A DNA stretch of 64,000 nt from Massilia sp. Bi118 (lineage in GTDB: Bacteria; Pseudomonadota; Gammaproteobacteria; Burkholderiales; Burkholderiaceae_D), in assembly GCF_918697865.1 (NCBI RefSeq), contig NZ_CAKKMV010000003.1, positions 1 through 64,000 of the forward strand, given 5' to 3'. How positions within the stretch are numbered: the stretch's first letter is position 1; the number at the start of each line of letters is the position of its first letter. This document shows positions 29,245-40,288 of this stretch, in pieces. A model generated the notes under the pieces. It did not search any database. It was given only the letters and a program-made list of their open reading frames with translations, and was not told where the DNA came from. The translations under genes were made by a program, and so were the position numbers.

Positions 29245-30019
29245 GGGTGGTGGTGCCGAGGAAGTCAAGCATCGCCTGGATTTGCGGGGCCGCATCGCCA
29301 CCCTGCGCAGCATCCGCCGCCAGCTTGGCCTTGGCCTCTTCCAGCGTCAGGCCGGAACGGTAGATGTCCTTGTAGGCGGCGCGGATGGCGTTGATCTGCT
29401 CGCGCGTGAAGCCGCGGCGCTTCAGGCCCTCGATGTTGACGCCATGCGCTTCGGCCGGGTTGCCGGAGACGAGCACGTAGGGCGGCACATCCTGGGTCAG
29501 GCTGGTGTACATGCCGATGAAGGCATGCGCGCCGATCTTGCAGAACTGGTGCACGCCGCAGTAGCCCGACAGGATGGCCCAGTCGCCGACCACCACGTGG
29601 CCCGCCAGCTGGGCATTGTTCGAAAAGATCGTGTGGCTGCCGACCTGGCAGTCGTGCGCCAGGTGCACGTAGGCCGAGATCCAGTTGTCGTCGCCAAGGC
29701 GGGTCACGCCGGCATCCTGGGCGGTGCCCAGGTTGAAGGTGGTGAACTCGCGGATGGTGTTGCCGTTGCCGATTTCGAGGCGGGTCGGCTCGCCGGCCCA
29801 CTTCTTGTCCTGCGGCGCCGCGCCCAGCGAGGCGAACTGGAAGATCTTGTTGTCCTTGCCGATCGTGGTGTGGCCTTCGATGACCACGTGCGGGCCGACC
29901 ACGGTGCCGGCATCGATGCGGACATGCGGGCCGACGATCGAGTACGGGCCGACCTCGACCGAGCTGTCCAGCTCCGCCTTCGGATCGACGATCGCAGTCG
30001 GGTGAATCCGGCCGCTCAT
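29228..30019 (-). CDS. lpxA: UDP-N-acetylglucosamine acyltransferase
   Basis: First step of lipid A synthesis: transfers 3-hydroxyacyl from ACP to UDP-GlcNAc. A 263-residue left-handed beta-helix of hexapeptide repeats with the catalytic His in AHDCQVG (H122), [11 protein letters not shown] and the C-terminal helical [11 protein letters not shown]. The acyl ruler position is Met170 in FIGMYT, as in the C10-specific Pseudomonas enzyme rather than Gly of E. coli. Start at [11 protein letters not shown], sharing one base with the fabZ stop (TAATG). Confidence 0.96.
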   Translation of the reverse strand: MSGRIHPTAIVDPKAELDSSVEVGPYSIVGPHVRIDAGTVVGPHVVIEGHTTIGKDNKIFQFASLGAAPQDKKWAGEPTRLEIGNGNTIREFTTFNLGTAQDAGVTRLGDDNWISAYVHLAHDCQVGSHTIFSNNAQLAGHVVVGDWAILSGYCGVHQFCKIGAHAFIGMYTSLTQDVPPYVLVSGNPAEAHGVNIEGLKRRGFTREQINAIRAAYKDIYRSGLTLEEAKAKLAADAAQGGDAAPQIQAMLDFLGTTTRGIVR

Positions 30020-30525
30020 TACTGCCCCGCTGCCGGCGCTGCCGCCGGAGATACGTTCTCGTTGGCGCGGATGGTGCACATCAGTTCCGCTTCCACCGCC
30101 ACCTTGCCGTCCACGCTGGCCTGCGCCTTGTACTTCCAGATGCCGCGCGAGCTGCGCAGGATCTCGACGTCCATCCGGAGCTGGTCGCCGGGGCCCACCG
30201 GGCGCTTGAAGCGGCAGTTGTCGATGCCGACGAAGTAGACCACCGAATTCTCGTCCGGCTTCACACCCATGGTCATGAAGGACAGGATCGCCGCGGTCTG
30301 GGCCAGCGCCTCGACCATCAGCACGCCCGGCATCACCGGCTGGTGCGGAAAGTGGCCGTTGAAGAACTCCTCGTTCACCGTGACGTTCTTGATCGCGGTG
30401 ATGGTCTTGCCCAGTTCATAATCTACCACGCGGTCGACCAGCAGCAGCGGATAGCGGTGCGGCAGGTATTCCTTGATCTGGGTGATGTTCAGGATTTTCG
30501 AGGTGGTGGTCGATTCGGTCGTCAT
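30019..30525 (-). CDS. fabZ: 3-hydroxyacyl-ACP dehydratase
   Basis: Dehydrates 3-hydroxyacyl-ACP in fatty acid elongation and competes with LpxA/LpxD for the same substrates. A 168-residue hot-dog-fold protein with active-site H58 in [12 protein letters not shown] and E72 in MVEALAQ. The N-terminal MTTESTTTS is a little longer than in E. coli and the C-terminus is Ala/Pro-rich. Coupled on both sides: ATGA overlap with lpxD, TAATG with lpxA. Confidence 0.96.
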   Translation of the reverse strand: MTTESTTTSKILNITQIKEYLPHRYPLLLVDRVVDYELGKTITAIKNVTVNEEFFNGHFPHQPVMPGVLMVEALAQTAAILSFMTMGVKPDENSVVYFVGIDNCRFKRPVGPGDQLRMDVEILRSSRGIWKYKAQASVDGKVAVEAELMCTIRANENVSPAAAPAAGQ

Positions 30526-31580
30526 TTTTGTTCTGTGTTGTCAGTCAGGTTTTTGATCTGTTTTTCCAGCGAGCGGATCTTCTCGCGCATCGAGGACAGG
30601 TTGCGCACGATGGCGGCGCTCTTTTCCCACTCGGCGTTCTTGGCCAGCGGGTAGAAGCCGGTGTACTGGCCCGGCTCCAGCACCGAGCGCGAGACCATGC
30701 TGCCCGAGGAGATATGGACATTGTCCGCGATTTCCAGGTGGCCAAGCACCATGGCGGCGCCGCCGAAGGTGCAATTCTTGCCGATCTTCGCGCTGCCCGC
30801 CACCCCCACGCAGCCGGCCATGGCCGTGTTGGCGCCGATATGGCAGTTGTGGCCGATCTGGATCTGGTTGTCGAGCTTGACCCCATCTTCGATGATGGTG
30901 TCGGCCAGCGCGCCGCGGTCGATGGTCGTGTTGGCGCCGACGTCGACGTCGTCGCCCAGGATCACGCGCCCGGTCTGCGGAATCTTGATGTAAACGCCAT
31001 TTTCGCGCGCGAAGCCGAAGCCGTCGGTGCCGATCACCGCGCCCGAGTGCAGGATGCCACGCTTGCCGATCCGGCAGCGCGCATGGAAGCTGACGTTGGC
31101 GAACAGCTGGGTGTCCTCGCCGATTTCCGCCTCGCGGCCGATGAAGCAGCCGGCCCCGATCACGGCGCCGGCCTTGACCACGGCGCCCGCTTCGACCGTC
31201 ACCTGCGGCCCGATATGGGCGCTGGGGTCGATCTGCGCGCTCTCGTGGACCACGGCGCTGGGGTGCACGCCGGCGGGCGGCGGCGTCTCTTCGAGCGCCG
31301 CGAAGTACTGGGCGGCGCGCGCGAAGTAGGCGTAGGGGTTGGTGGTGACGATGCGTGCGCCCTCGTAGGTGGCGGCGACGATGGCGTCGTCCAGCGGGGC
31401 GACGATCAGCGCCGCCGCCCTGCTCTGCGCAGCCAGCGCGCGCAGTTTGCTATTGCTCAGAAAGCTGATGTGCGAAGCGTCGGCGCTGTCGAGCGGTGCG
31501 ATGCCCTGGACTTCGAGGTCCGGGTCGCCCACGAGCTGGCCACCGAAGCGTTCGACCAATTCACCCAGTCGAGTGCCCAT
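30522..31580 (-). CDS. lpxD: UDP-3-O-acylglucosamine N-acyltransferase
   Basis: Third acyl-transfer step to UDP-diacylglucosamine in lipid A synthesis. A 352-residue trimeric enzyme: uridine-binding domain (about 1-100; [21 protein letters not shown]), left-handed beta-helix (about 105-310) with the catalytic His region [11 protein letters not shown] and [10 protein letters not shown], and a C-terminal helix. Between lpxD and skp there is a perfect 30-bp palindrome in the leader. Confidence 0.96.
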   Translation of the reverse strand: MGTRLGELVERFGGQLVGDPDLEVQGIAPLDSADASHISFLSNSKLRALAAQSRAAALIVAPLDDAIVAATYEGARIVTTNPYAYFARAAQYFAALEETPPPAGVHPSAVVHESAQIDPSAHIGPQVTVEAGAVVKAGAVIGAGCFIGREAEIGEDTQLFANVSFHARCRIGKRGILHSGAVIGTDGFGFARENGVYIKIPQTGRVILGDDVDVGANTTIDRGALADTIIEDGVKLDNQIQIGHNCHIGANTAMAGCVGVAGSAKIGKNCTFGGAAMVLGHLEIADNVHISSGSMVSRSVLEPGQYTGFYPLAKNAEWEKSAAIVRNLSSMREKIRSLEKQIKNLTDNTEQK

Positions 31581-31616
31581 CTGGTCGTCCGTATAAAAGT
31601 AAATCTGGATAATGAT

Positions 31617-31646
31617 ACGCCGTCCGGCATCGATGCCGGACGGCGT
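31617..31646. repeat. perfect 30-bp palindrome between skp and lpxD
   Basis: ACGCCGTCCGGCATC is followed directly by its exact reverse complement. The centre is ATCGAT. Neither strand has a proper T-run after it, so it is not a standard terminator. It lies 37 bases before the lpxD ATG and could be an mRNA stem for processing or partial attenuation inside the operon, or an operator. Confidence 0.7.
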
Positions 31647-31680
31647 TAACGCATTTGTAATGTTATTTGTGTCCTGCCGC

Positions 31681-32220
31681 TTATCTGTCGAGCAGCTTGA
31701 GGATCTTGTCGGTGATGTCGATGCGCGGGCTGGTCCAGACGGCTTCCTGCAGCACCACGTCGAGGTGCTCCTGCTCGGCCACCTGTTCGATCAGCTTCGA
31801 TGCCCGCTGGGCGATCGCCGCGCGCTCTTCGTTCTTGCGCTGGAAGAGGTCTTCGTTGAACTCGCGCTGCATGCGCTGCACGTCCTTCTCCATGTCGAGC
31901 AGTTCGCGGGTGCGGCGGGTGCGGTCGATATCGTTCAGCTTGGGCGCATCGTCGTCGAACTTCTCGCGCGCGCCCTTGTAGCGCTTGACCATGTCGTCGA
32001 CCTGCTTCTGGCGCTTCGAGAACTCGTTCTGGATTTTCTCGTCCGCCGCCCGCGCCAGCTTCGATTCGGTCATCAGGCGCTCGGTGTACACGAAACCGAT
32101 GCGGCCGCTGCCCGTCTGCGCCTGGGCGCACAGCGGCGCCAGGGCGCCGGCGCACAGGGCGGCCAGCAGCAGCGGCACGCGCAGCGATTGCGGCAACGAG
32201 GAAATCGACTTGTTCAACAT
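31681..32220 (-). CDS. skp: OmpH/Skp periplasmic chaperone
   Basis: Holds unfolded outer-membrane proteins in the periplasm for BamA. A 179-residue protein with a signal peptide (cleavage after AQA near residue 35) and a long charged coiled-coil region (about 60-140; [17 protein letters not shown]). The C-terminal strand part is [27 protein letters not shown] precedes the ATG. Directly downstream of bamA (11-base gap), the standard arrangement. Confidence 0.94.
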   Translation of the reverse strand: MLNKSISSLPQSLRVPLLLAALCAGALAPLCAQAQTGSGRIGFVYTERLMTESKLARAADEKIQNEFSKRQKQVDDMVKRYKGAREKFDDDAPKLNDIDRTRRTRELLDMEKDVQRMQREFNEDLFQRKNEERAAIAQRASKLIEQVAEQEHLDVVLQEAVWTSPRIDITDKILKLLDR

Positions 32221-32231
32221 GGTTCTCCTGA

Positions 32232-34592
32232 TCAGAAGCCGGTGCCCATCTGGAACTGGAAGCGTTCCAGGCGATCGCCCGGCTTGGCGTTCAAGGGCTT
32301 AGCATAACTCAACTTGAGCGGACCCACCGGCGAAATCCACGACAGGCCGATACCCGCCGAGTAGCGCAGCTGGTCGACGCGGAAGCGCTGGCCTTCCTGG
32401 AACACCTGGCCGGTATCGGCGAAGGTGAACCAGCGCAGCGAACGGTCGGTGCCGCTGCCCGGGAAGGGGAACTGCAGCTCGGCGTTGCCGATCACGCGGC
32501 GGGCGCCGCCCAGCGCGTCCAGGGTGTAGGGGTCGACCAGGCCCAGCGACGAGCTCTCGTAGCCGCGCACCGAGCCGATGCCGCCGCCGTAGAAGTTCTT
32601 GAAGACCGGGTAGGCGTGGCCGCGCAGGCCGCCGCCGATGTCCAGCTCGCCCTTCAGGGCCAGCGTCATCCAGCGCGTCAGCGGACGGTACCACTGGTGT
32701 TCGTAGATCGCGCGGTAGTACTTGGCGTCGCCGATCAGGTCCAGTTCCAGGTTGGCGCGCTGGTAGCGGCCGCGGGTCGGCGTGACGGCGCTGTCGCGCG
32801 AGTCGCGGCCCCAGGCCACGGTCAGCGGGATCGCATCGGTGGTGGCCGAGCCCACGCCGGTGATCCTGGTCAGCGGGTCGCTCGAGTTCTGGCGCACGAA
32901 CTCCTTGTACAGGGTCGGCGAGCTGTCGTCGGTTTCCAGCTTGGTGCGTTCCAGGCCGGCGCCGAAGTAGACGTTGTCGGTTTCCGAGAACGGCACGCCG
33001 AAGGTCAGGTTGCCGCCCATCTGGCGCACGGTGTACGAACCGATGTTCAGCGCCGGCGGACGCGAGGTGCGCAGGTAGAGCTGGAAGGCGCGCGACACGC
33101 CTTCGTCGGTGAAGTACGGGTTGGTCTGGGCGAACGAGATCGTGCGGTTGTACTTGCTGGTATTCAGCTCGATGCCGACGGTGTTGCCGCTGCCGGCAAA
33201 GTTGGCCTGCGTGACCGAGGCCGTGAAGGTGAACTTCTCGGCCTGCGAGAACGCGCCGCCGATCATGAAGTTACCGGTCGGCTTTTCGGTGACGGCGATG
33301 TTGACGTCGACCTGGTCGGTGGTGCCCTGGGATTCCGGGGTCTCGACGGTCACGTCCTTGAAGTAGCCGAGGCGGTCGACGCGGTCGCGCGACATCTTCA
33401 CGCGGGTCGGGTCGTACCACGAGCTCTCGAACTGGCGGAATTCGCGGCGGATCACTTCGTCGCGGGTGATCGTGTTGCCCGAGATGGTCATGTGGCGCAC
33501 GTAGGCGCGCTTGCCCGGATCGACGATGAAGGTGAATTTCACTTCATGCTTGGCCTGGTCGATTTCCGGATTCGCGTTGACGTTGGCGAAGGCGTAGCCG
33601 AAGCTCGCCAGGCGGTCCGAGATGCGCTTGTTCGAGGCTTCCAGCAGCTCGCCGGAATAGGTCTGGCCCGGGCGCAGCAGGATCAGCTGCTTCAGTTCTT
33701 CCGCGCGGCCGAAGGTCTCGCCTTCCATCTTGACGCCGGTGACGGTGTACTTCTCGCCCTCGGTGATGTTGATGGTCAGGTAGATGTCCTTCTTGTCCGG
33801 GGTGATCGCGACCTGGGTCGATTCGACGTTGGCTTCCAGGTAGCCGTGGTTTGCGTACCAGGACTTGATGGATTCCAGGTCGCCGGTCAGCTTCTGCTTG
33901 GAGTACTGGTCGGCCTTCGAGTACCAGGTCAACCAGCCTGAGGTATTCAGCTGCAGCAGTTCGCGCAGCTGCTTGTCGCTGAAGGCCTTGTTGCCGACGA
34001 TGTTGATGCCCTTGATCTTGGCGGCGTCGCCTTCGTCCACGTTGAACATGACCGTCACGCGGTTACGCTCGATCGGGGTCACGGTGGTGGTGATTTTCAC
34101 GCCGTACAGGCCGTGCGACAGGTACTGGCGCTTGAGCTCCTGCTCCGCGCGCTCGACCGAGGCCTTGTCGAAGATCTTGGTTTCGCCGACGCCGATTTCC
34201 TTCAGCGCCTTGACCAGCATGTCCTTCTCGAATTCCTTGGTGCCGGTAAAGTCCACGCTCGAAATCGCCGGGCGTTCCTCGACCAGCACCACCAGCACGC
34301 CGTTCTCTTCTTCCAGGCGCACGTCCTTGAAGAAGCCGGTCGCGTACAGGGCCTTGATCGCCGCCGTGCCCTTGTCGTCGTCGAAGGTCTCGCCGACGCG
34401 CACAGGCAGGTAGCTGAACACCGTGCCTGCCTCGGTACGCTGGATGCCTTCGACCCGGATGTCCTTCACGACGAAGGGAGCGACGGCGGCAGCGTGGCCG
34501 GCGCAAAGCGCGAGCACTGCGGCGCCGATCAGGCTACGACGGGAAGGCATGGCGAAGCGTGGCAGTACAGGACGTTCAGAGTGTAATTTCAT
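32232..34592 (-). CDS. bamA: outer membrane assembly factor BamA
   Basis: Essential Omp85 insertase that folds beta-barrels into the outer membrane. A 786-residue protein with a signal peptide near residues 15-36 (AGHAAAVAPFVV), five POTRA domains (about 37-440; first begins FVVKDIRVEGIQRTEAGTVF) and a 16-strand barrel. The L6 VRGY motif (GSVRGYESSSLG) and the terminal Phe (QMGTGF) are present. There is no clear Shine-Dalgarno before the first ATG; an ATG 14 codons later is possible and would still keep the signal peptide. Confidence 0.96.
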   Translation of the reverse strand: MKLHSERPVLPRFAMPSRRSLIGAAVLALCAGHAAAVAPFVVKDIRVEGIQRTEAGTVFSYLPVRVGETFDDDKGTAAIKALYATGFFKDVRLEEENGVLVVLVEERPAISSVDFTGTKEFEKDMLVKALKEIGVGETKIFDKASVERAEQELKRQYLSHGLYGVKITTTVTPIERNRVTVMFNVDEGDAAKIKGINIVGNKAFSDKQLRELLQLNTSGWLTWYSKADQYSKQKLTGDLESIKSWYANHGYLEANVESTQVAITPDKKDIYLTINITEGEKYTVTGVKMEGETFGRAEELKQLILLRPGQTYSGELLEASNKRISDRLASFGYAFANVNANPEIDQAKHEVKFTFIVDPGKRAYVRHMTISGNTITRDEVIRREFRQFESSWYDPTRVKMSRDRVDRLGYFKDVTVETPESQGTTDQVDVNIAVTEKPTGNFMIGGAFSQAEKFTFTASVTQANFAGSGNTVGIELNTSKYNRTISFAQTNPYFTDEGVSRAFQLYLRTSRPPALNIGSYTVRQMGGNLTFGVPFSETDNVYFGAGLERTKLETDDSSPTLYKEFVRQNSSDPLTRITGVGSATTDAIPLTVAWGRDSRDSAVTPTRGRYQRANLELDLIGDAKYYRAIYEHQWYRPLTRWMTLALKGELDIGGGLRGHAYPVFKNFYGGGIGSVRGYESSSLGLVDPYTLDALGGARRVIGNAELQFPFPGSGTDRSLRWFTFADTGQVFQEGQRFRVDQLRYSAGIGLSWISPVGPLKLSYAKPLNAKPGDRLERFQFQMGTGF

Positions 34593-34646
34593 TGGCTAAA
34601 TCAATGGGTCAGTCATTTGGACAACGTACGTATTCTGCGCCCGGTA

Positions 34647-35993
34647 TCAGAACAGCCGCACCAGGTCGTTGAAGACGGCGAGCGCCATCAGCATGAGCAT
34701 CAGGCCAAACCCGGCGAGCTGCGCGATCTCTCCTACTCGCGCTGGCAGGGGGCGCCCGGTCAAAACTTCCAGCGAATAATACAGCAATTGGCCGCCATCC
34801 AGAACGGGAATTGGTAACAGATTCATTACACCCAGGCTCAGGCTGATGAAGGCAAGTATCTCGATATAGGTCGAAAAGCCCGCATCGGCGGCCTGTCCGG
34901 CCACCCCGGCGATGGTCAGGGGACCCGACACGTTCTTCAGCGAGACCTCGCCGGTCAGCATCCGGCCGATCATCTTGAGGGTCGTGATTGCACCGTCCCA
35001 GGCGCGCGCAGCGCCCCTCACGACGGCGTCCAGCGGGCCGGCCTTGACCGTCACCAGCTCCGGGATCTGCGCCAGTTCGAGCTTGATCACGCCCTGCCCG
35101 TGCCTGGCATCGCGCTCCGGCACCAGCGTCAGCTGTAGCGGCTGGCCGTCGCGCAGCACCTCGAACTGCAGGCTGCGGCCAGCGGCTTTGCGCACCGCCA
35201 GGATCACATCGACACCGTCGATCACCGGCTTGCCGTCGATGGCGACGATGCGGTCACCCTTGCGCAGGCCGGCGCGGGCGGCCGCACCGTCCGGGAGGAC
35301 CTTGTTGGCCACTGCCGGCGGGCGCCACATCTGCATGCCCAGCTGCTCCATGATGTCGGCCTGGCCGTCGGGGTCGAAGCGGGCCAGGGTCGCCGCCGGG
35401 ATCACGGCGCGGTAGCTGCCGCCGCCCTGGCCATGCAGGGTGAGCTCGGCGTCGCGCTTGTCGAGGGCGGCGCGCACGACTTCCCAGCGCAGCTCGCTCC
35501 AGGCCTGGACCGGGCGGCCGTTGACGGCGCCGATCGAATCCCCGCCGCGCACGCCGGCCACATACACCGCCGATTGCGCCGGCATCGCGCGCAGGCGCGT
35601 GCCCGGCTCCTCCTTGCCCACCATGAACAAGGCCGCCATTAGCAGGATGGCCACCGCGAAGTTGACGATCGGGCCGGCTGCAATGATGGCGATGCGCTTC
35701 CACACGTTCTGGCGCGTGAACTCGCGCCGTTCTTCTTCGGCGTCCACCGGGGCCTGCGCCGGAACGCGGCTGTCGACCATCATCACGTAGCCGCCGACCG
35801 GGACGATCGACAGTGCCCATTCGGTCTGGTCGCGGCCGAAACGGCGCGACCACACGACGCGGCCCATGCCGATGGAGAAGCGACGCACCTTTACGCCGCA
35901 CCAGCGCGCAACGAAGTAGTGCCCCAGTTCGTGCAGGATGATCAGCGGCCCGAGCCCCAGCAGGAAGCCGAACAGGATGTGGCTGAAGCTCAT
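34647..35993 (-). CDS. rseP: RIP metalloprotease RseP
   Basis: Site-2 intramembrane zinc protease that cleaves anti-sigma factor RseA and signal-peptide remnants in the inner membrane. A 448-residue protein: HELGH zinc motif at residues 21-25 in the first helix, two tandem PDZ domains (about 125-300), and NLLPIPVLDGG with the third zinc ligand Asp. The start is MSFSHILFGF with GAGG upstream; the longer frame overlaps dxr out of frame. Lies between dxr and bamA as usual. Confidence 0.96.
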   Translation of the reverse strand: MSFSHILFGFLLGLGPLIILHELGHYFVARWCGVKVRRFSIGMGRVVWSRRFGRDQTEWALSIVPVGGYVMMVDSRVPAQAPVDAEEERREFTRQNVWKRIAIIAAGPIVNFAVAILLMAALFMVGKEEPGTRLRAMPAQSAVYVAGVRGGDSIGAVNGRPVQAWSELRWEVVRAALDKRDAELTLHGQGGGSYRAVIPAATLARFDPDGQADIMEQLGMQMWRPPAVANKVLPDGAAARAGLRKGDRIVAIDGKPVIDGVDVILAVRKAAGRSLQFEVLRDGQPLQLTLVPERDARHGQGVIKLELAQIPELVTVKAGPLDAVVRGAARAWDGAITTLKMIGRMLTGEVSLKNVSGPLTIAGVAGQAADAGFSTYIEILAFISLSLGVMNLLPIPVLDGGQLLYYSLEVLTGRPLPARVGEIAQLAGFGLMLMLMALAVFNDLVRLF

Positions 35994-35997
35994 GGCC

Positions 35998-37176
35998 TCA
36001 GGTCCGGGCCAGGCCGACGACGATGCGGCCGGCGGCGGTGCGCGCCTGCGCATCCTGCTCCAGCACCGCTTCGATGCTGGAGGCTGCGCCGTGTGCCTCT
36101 TCATCCATCACGCGGCGCACCACGCGGTCGATGTCGCGGAAGCCGATGCGGCGGTCGAGAAAGGCCTGCACCGCGACCTCGTTGGCCGCGTTCAGCAGGG
36201 CCGGCGCGGTGCCGCCCGCGCGCAGGGCGTCGAAGGCCAGCGCCAGGCAGGGGAAGCGGCGGAAATCCGGCGCGTGGAATTCGAGCGCCGCCATGGTCGT
36301 CAGGTCGAGTTGCGCGACGCCGGAAGCGATCCGTTCCGGGAAGGCCAGCGCATGGGCGATCGGGGTACGCATGTCGGGGTTGCCGAGCTGGGCCAGCACC
36401 GAGCCGTCCACGTAGGACACCATCGAGTGGATCACGCTCTGGGGGTGGATCACCACCTCGATCAGGTCGGCCGGGGCGCCGAACAGCCAGTGCGCCTCGA
36501 TCACTTCCAGGCCCTTGTTCATCATGGTGGCGGAATCGACCGAGATCTTGCGGCCCATCGACCAGTTCGGGTGCTTGCAGGCTTCTTCCGGCGTCACCTG
36601 CTCCAGCGTCTCGACCTCGCGCTTGAGGAAGGGGCCGCCGGACGCGGTCAGCAGGATCCTGGAGACCCCGGCCGCTTCCGGCGCGCGCGCGTAGTGCGCG
36701 GGCAGCGACTGGAAGATCGCATTGTGTTCGCTGTCGATCGGCAGCAGGGTCGCCTTGTGCTCGCGCACGGCGTCCATGAACAGCTGACCGGACATCACCA
36801 GCGCTTCCTTGTTCGCCAGCAGGATCTTCTTGCCGGCGCGCGCGGCGGCCAGGGTCGGGGCCAGGCCGGCGGCGCCGACGATGGCGGCCATCACGGTGTC
36901 CGTGTCGCGGCTGGAAGCGATCTCGCACAGGGCCTGTTCGCCCCACGAGACTTCGGTCGGCAGGTCGGCGATCATGCCGGCCAGGCGCGCGGCGGCGTCG
37001 GGCGAGCCGACCACGGCGCGGGCCGGACGGAAGCGGCGGCACTGGGCCGCCAGCTCGTCGACGCGCCCGTGGGCGCTCAGCGCATACACTGCATATTGTT
37101 CGGGATGACGTGCGAGCACGTCGAGGGTCGAGACGCCGATCGAGCCGGTGGCGCCCAGGATGGTAACGCGTTGCAT
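35998..37176 (-). CDS. dxr: 1-deoxy-D-xylulose 5-phosphate reductoisomerase
   Basis: Second step of the MEP isoprenoid pathway: NADPH-dependent conversion of DXP to MEP. 392 residues: NADPH-binding GATGSIG at residues 8-14, [12 protein letters not shown], the metal-binding [16 protein letters not shown] and the [18 protein letters not shown] active-site stretch. AAAGG precedes the ATG. Part of the cdsA-dxr-rseP-bamA run; it provides precursor for UppS upstream. Confidence 0.97.
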   Translation of the reverse strand: MQRVTILGATGSIGVSTLDVLARHPEQYAVYALSAHGRVDELAAQCRRFRPARAVVGSPDAAARLAGMIADLPTEVSWGEQALCEIASSRDTDTVMAAIVGAAGLAPTLAAARAGKKILLANKEALVMSGQLFMDAVREHKATLLPIDSEHNAIFQSLPAHYARAPEAAGVSRILLTASGGPFLKREVETLEQVTPEEACKHPNWSMGRKISVDSATMMNKGLEVIEAHWLFGAPADLIEVVIHPQSVIHSMVSYVDGSVLAQLGNPDMRTPIAHALAFPERIASGVAQLDLTTMAALEFHAPDFRRFPCLALAFDALRAGGTAPALLNAANEVAVQAFLDRRIGFRDIDRVVRRVMDEEAHGAASSIEAVLEQDAQARTAAGRIVVGLART

Positions 37177-37187
37177 GAGTAGACCTT

Positions 37188-38015
37188 TTAGAGCCTGGAG
37201 CCGATCAGGGCGGCGAGCGGCAAAACGGGGATCAGGGCATCGATCCGGTCGAGCACGCCGCCGTGGCCAGGCAGCAGGTTGCTGCTGTCCTTCATGCCGG
37301 CGCGGCGCTTGAGCTGGGACTCGAACAGGTCGCCGACGACGCTGGCGGCGACCATCAGGACCAGGATGGCCAGCAGCGCCGGCCAGCCGAGGCCGTGCGC
37401 GACGCGCGCGGCGAAGGTATCGGCGAAGGCGTCGCCGCCATAGGCCACCGACAGCGAAGCCAGCGCCAGCACGGCAATGCCGCCGCCGATCGCGCCTTCC
37501 CAGGATTTACCCGGCGAGATCGAGGGCGCCAGCTTGCGCTTGCCGAACGCCTTCCCGGAAAAATAGGCGCCGATGTCGGCCACCCAGACGATCGCCATGA
37601 CCGACAGCAGGAAGACAGGCGAGTGCGAGAACAGCACCACGATGGCGACGAAGCAGCCGAAGATGGCGAAGCCGTACACCAGACTCAGCAGGGTGTTCGA
37701 GGGGCTGCCCAGCGGCGGCAGGCCGAACTTGAGCGAGGGCGCGAAGCGCGCGATCCACAGCGCCAGGCTTAGCGCGGACCAGAAGGCGGCATTCAGGTGG
37801 CCGGTAAACATCGACACTGCAAACACGCCGGTCCAGACCAGGGCGATGATATGGCCGTTGGCGGTACCGGGATTGAACAGCCGCACGCATTCCCAGACCG
37901 CGGCGCCGAAGAACACCGTGGCCACCACCGCGAACGCCGTGAAATTGTTGAAATACAGGACCGGCAAGAGGATTGCCAGCAGGACCAGCGCGGTGATGAC
38001 CCGGGTTTTCAGCAT
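37188..38015 (-). CDS. cdsA: phosphatidate cytidylyltransferase
   Basis: Makes CDP-diacylglycerol, the branch point of phospholipid synthesis. A 275-residue protein with about seven to eight membrane helices and the C-terminal CDS signature beginning [20 protein letters not shown] and continuing [13 protein letters not shown], which holds the metal-binding acidic residues. Another family mark is [20 protein letters not shown]. Three bases separate it from the uppS stop. Confidence 0.96.
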   Translation of the reverse strand: MLKTRVITALVLLAILLPVLYFNNFTAFAVVATVFFGAAVWECVRLFNPGTANGHIIALVWTGVFAVSMFTGHLNAAFWSALSLALWIARFAPSLKFGLPPLGSPSNTLLSLVYGFAIFGCFVAIVVLFSHSPVFLLSVMAIVWVADIGAYFSGKAFGKRKLAPSISPGKSWEGAIGGGIAVLALASLSVAYGGDAFADTFAARVAHGLGWPALLAILVLMVAASVVGDLFESQLKRRAGMKDSSNLLPGHGGVLDRIDALIPVLPLAALIGSRL

Positions 38016-38018
38016 CGG

Positions 38019-38771
<753 letters not shown>

Positions 38772-38885
38772 AAATCAGGCCGGTATCGGCGGTAAAAACG
38801 AGGCGCCGGCACGGTCACCCTAGCCGGCGTACACGGTTGCAAGGACAGAGCACTGCGCAGAGCAAAGCGCCCTGCCCCGGCCAGC

Positions 38886-39446
38886 TTACACCGTCATCAC
38901 TTCTTTTTCTTTTTCTGCGACCAGCTTGTCGATGTCGACCACGGCCTTGTCGGTCAGCTTCTGGATGTCTTCCGAGGCGCGGCGCTCGTCGTCTTCCGAG
39001 ATGGCCTTGTCCTTGACCAGCTTCTTCAGCTGCTCGTTGCCGTCGCGGCGCACGTTGCGCACGGCGATCTTGGCGTCTTCGGCTTCCGACTTGCACAGCT
39101 TGACCATTTCCTTGCGGCGTTCTTCAGTCAGGGCCGGGGTCGGCACGCGGATCATTTCGCCGAAGGTCGACGGGTTCAGGCCCAGATCGGAGTCGCGGAT
39201 CGCCTTTTCGACGGTGCTCAGCATCTTTTTCTCGTACGGCTGCACGCCGATGGTGCGGGCGTCGATCAGAGTCAGGTTGGCGACCTGCGACAGCGCGGTC
39301 GGCGAACCATAGTACTCGACCATGACGGAGTCGAGGATGCCGGTGTGGGCGCGGCCGGTACGGACTTTAGCCAGGTTGGCCCGCAGGGTCTCGATGGACT
39401 TCGCCATCTTGTCCTGGGCATTCTTTTTAACGTCAGCTACGGACAT
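38886..39446 (-). CDS. frr: ribosome recycling factor
   Basis: Splits post-termination ribosomes with EF-G. A 186-residue protein of typical length: two-domain three-helix bundle, with [30 protein letters not shown] and [12 protein letters not shown]. The start is [14 protein letters not shown], with AGGAGAG upstream; the longer frame is antisense-like read-through. 41 bases after pyrH. Confidence 0.97.
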   Translation of the reverse strand: MSVADVKKNAQDKMAKSIETLRANLAKVRTGRAHTGILDSVMVEYYGSPTALSQVANLTLIDARTIGVQPYEKKMLSTVEKAIRDSDLGLNPSTFGEMIRVPTPALTEERRKEMVKLCKSEAEDAKIAVRNVRRDGNEQLKKLVKDKAISEDDERRASEDIQKLTDKAVVDIDKLVAEKEKEVMTV

Positions 39447-39487
39447 GCTGCTCTCCTGTGTTTTTTCTGAATTACAAATATCGGATT

Positions 39488-40204
39488 TTAAACGTGTACC
39501 AGTGTACCCTCGTCTTCGCCCATGATCACGCGCTTGAGCGCGCCGGGCTTGACGATCGAGAACACCTTGATCGGCAGCTTCTGGTCGCGGCACAGGGCGA
39601 ACGCGGTGGCGTCCATCACCTGCAGATGCTTCGAAATCGCCTCGTCGAAGGAAATCGATTCATAACGGGTAGCGTGCGGATCCTTCTTCGGATCGGCAGT
39701 ATATACGCCATCGACCTTGGTTGCCTTCAAAACAATTTCGGCCGAGATTTCCGAGCCGCGCAGCGCGGCCGCGGTGTCGGTGGTGAAGAAAGGATTGCCG
39801 GTGCCGGCGGCGAACACGACCACCTTGCCTTCTTCCAGGTATTGCAGGGCTTTCGGGCGCACATAGGGCTCGACCACCTGCTCGATGCCGATCGCCGACA
39901 TCACGCGCGCGGTGATGCCCTGCTGGCGCATGGCGTCGGCCAGGGCCAGCGCGTTCATGACGGTGGCCAGCATGCCCATGTAGTCGGCGGTCGCACGGTC
40001 CATGCCCTGGGCGCCAGGCGCCACGCCACGGAAGATGTTGCCGCCGCCAATCACCACGGCCAGTTCCACGCCCAGCTTCTGCACCTCCGCCACATCGGCA
40101 ACCATGCGCTCGATGGTGGCGCGGTTGATGCCGAACTGGTCGTCGCCCATCAGCGCTTCGCCAGACAGTTTGAGGAGGACTCGTTGGTAGGCGGGTTTGG
40201 TCAT
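39488..40204 (-). CDS. pyrH: uridylate kinase
   Basis: Phosphorylates UMP to UDP; a hexameric amino-acid-kinase-fold enzyme, GTP-activated and UTP-inhibited in relatives. 238 residues: [12 protein letters not shown] at the start, [27 protein letters not shown] and [16 protein letters not shown]. It is preceded by a terminator hairpin after tsf, so pyrH-frr may be expressed partly from their own promoter. Confidence 0.97.
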   Translation of the reverse strand: MTKPAYQRVLLKLSGEALMGDDQFGINRATIERMVADVAEVQKLGVELAVVIGGGNIFRGVAPGAQGMDRATADYMGMLATVMNALALADAMRQQGITARVMSAIGIEQVVEPYVRPKALQYLEEGKVVVFAAGTGNPFFTTDTAAALRGSEISAEIVLKATKVDGVYTADPKKDPHATRYESISFDEAISKHLQVMDATAFALCRDQKLPIKVFSIVKPGALKRVIMGEDEGTLVHV

Positions 40205-40250
40205 GAATGGGCTCCTAGATTGTAGATGAATCGAATTCTGGTACTGCTGT

Positions 40251-40272
40251 AAAAACGGGCCTTTCGGCCCGT
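40251..40272 (-). terminator. rho-independent terminator after tsf
   Basis: On the minus strand ACGGGCC-GAAA-GGCCCGT with a TTTTT tail, 17 bases after the tsf stop. The 7-bp GC stem with GAAA tetraloop should separate rpsB-tsf from pyrH-frr transcription, at least partly. Confidence 0.85.
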
Positions 40273-40288
40273 CTTCATTTGCTGCTGA

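Noticed and set aside
29245..29313. Longer lpxB starts at ATG 29313 or 29295
   Set aside because: They would overlap lpxA by 68-86 bases and add a non-conserved Arg-rich leader; a GTG at 29244 fits family length, though the ribosome site there is weak.
31617..31646. Terminator after skp
   Set aside because: The palindrome has no T-run on either strand, so it was kept as a palindrome of unknown role.
38772..38885. frr terminator between frr and uppS
   Set aside because: GCCGGC arms exist but the T-run is six bases away and the stem is short; mentioned only in the uppS entry.
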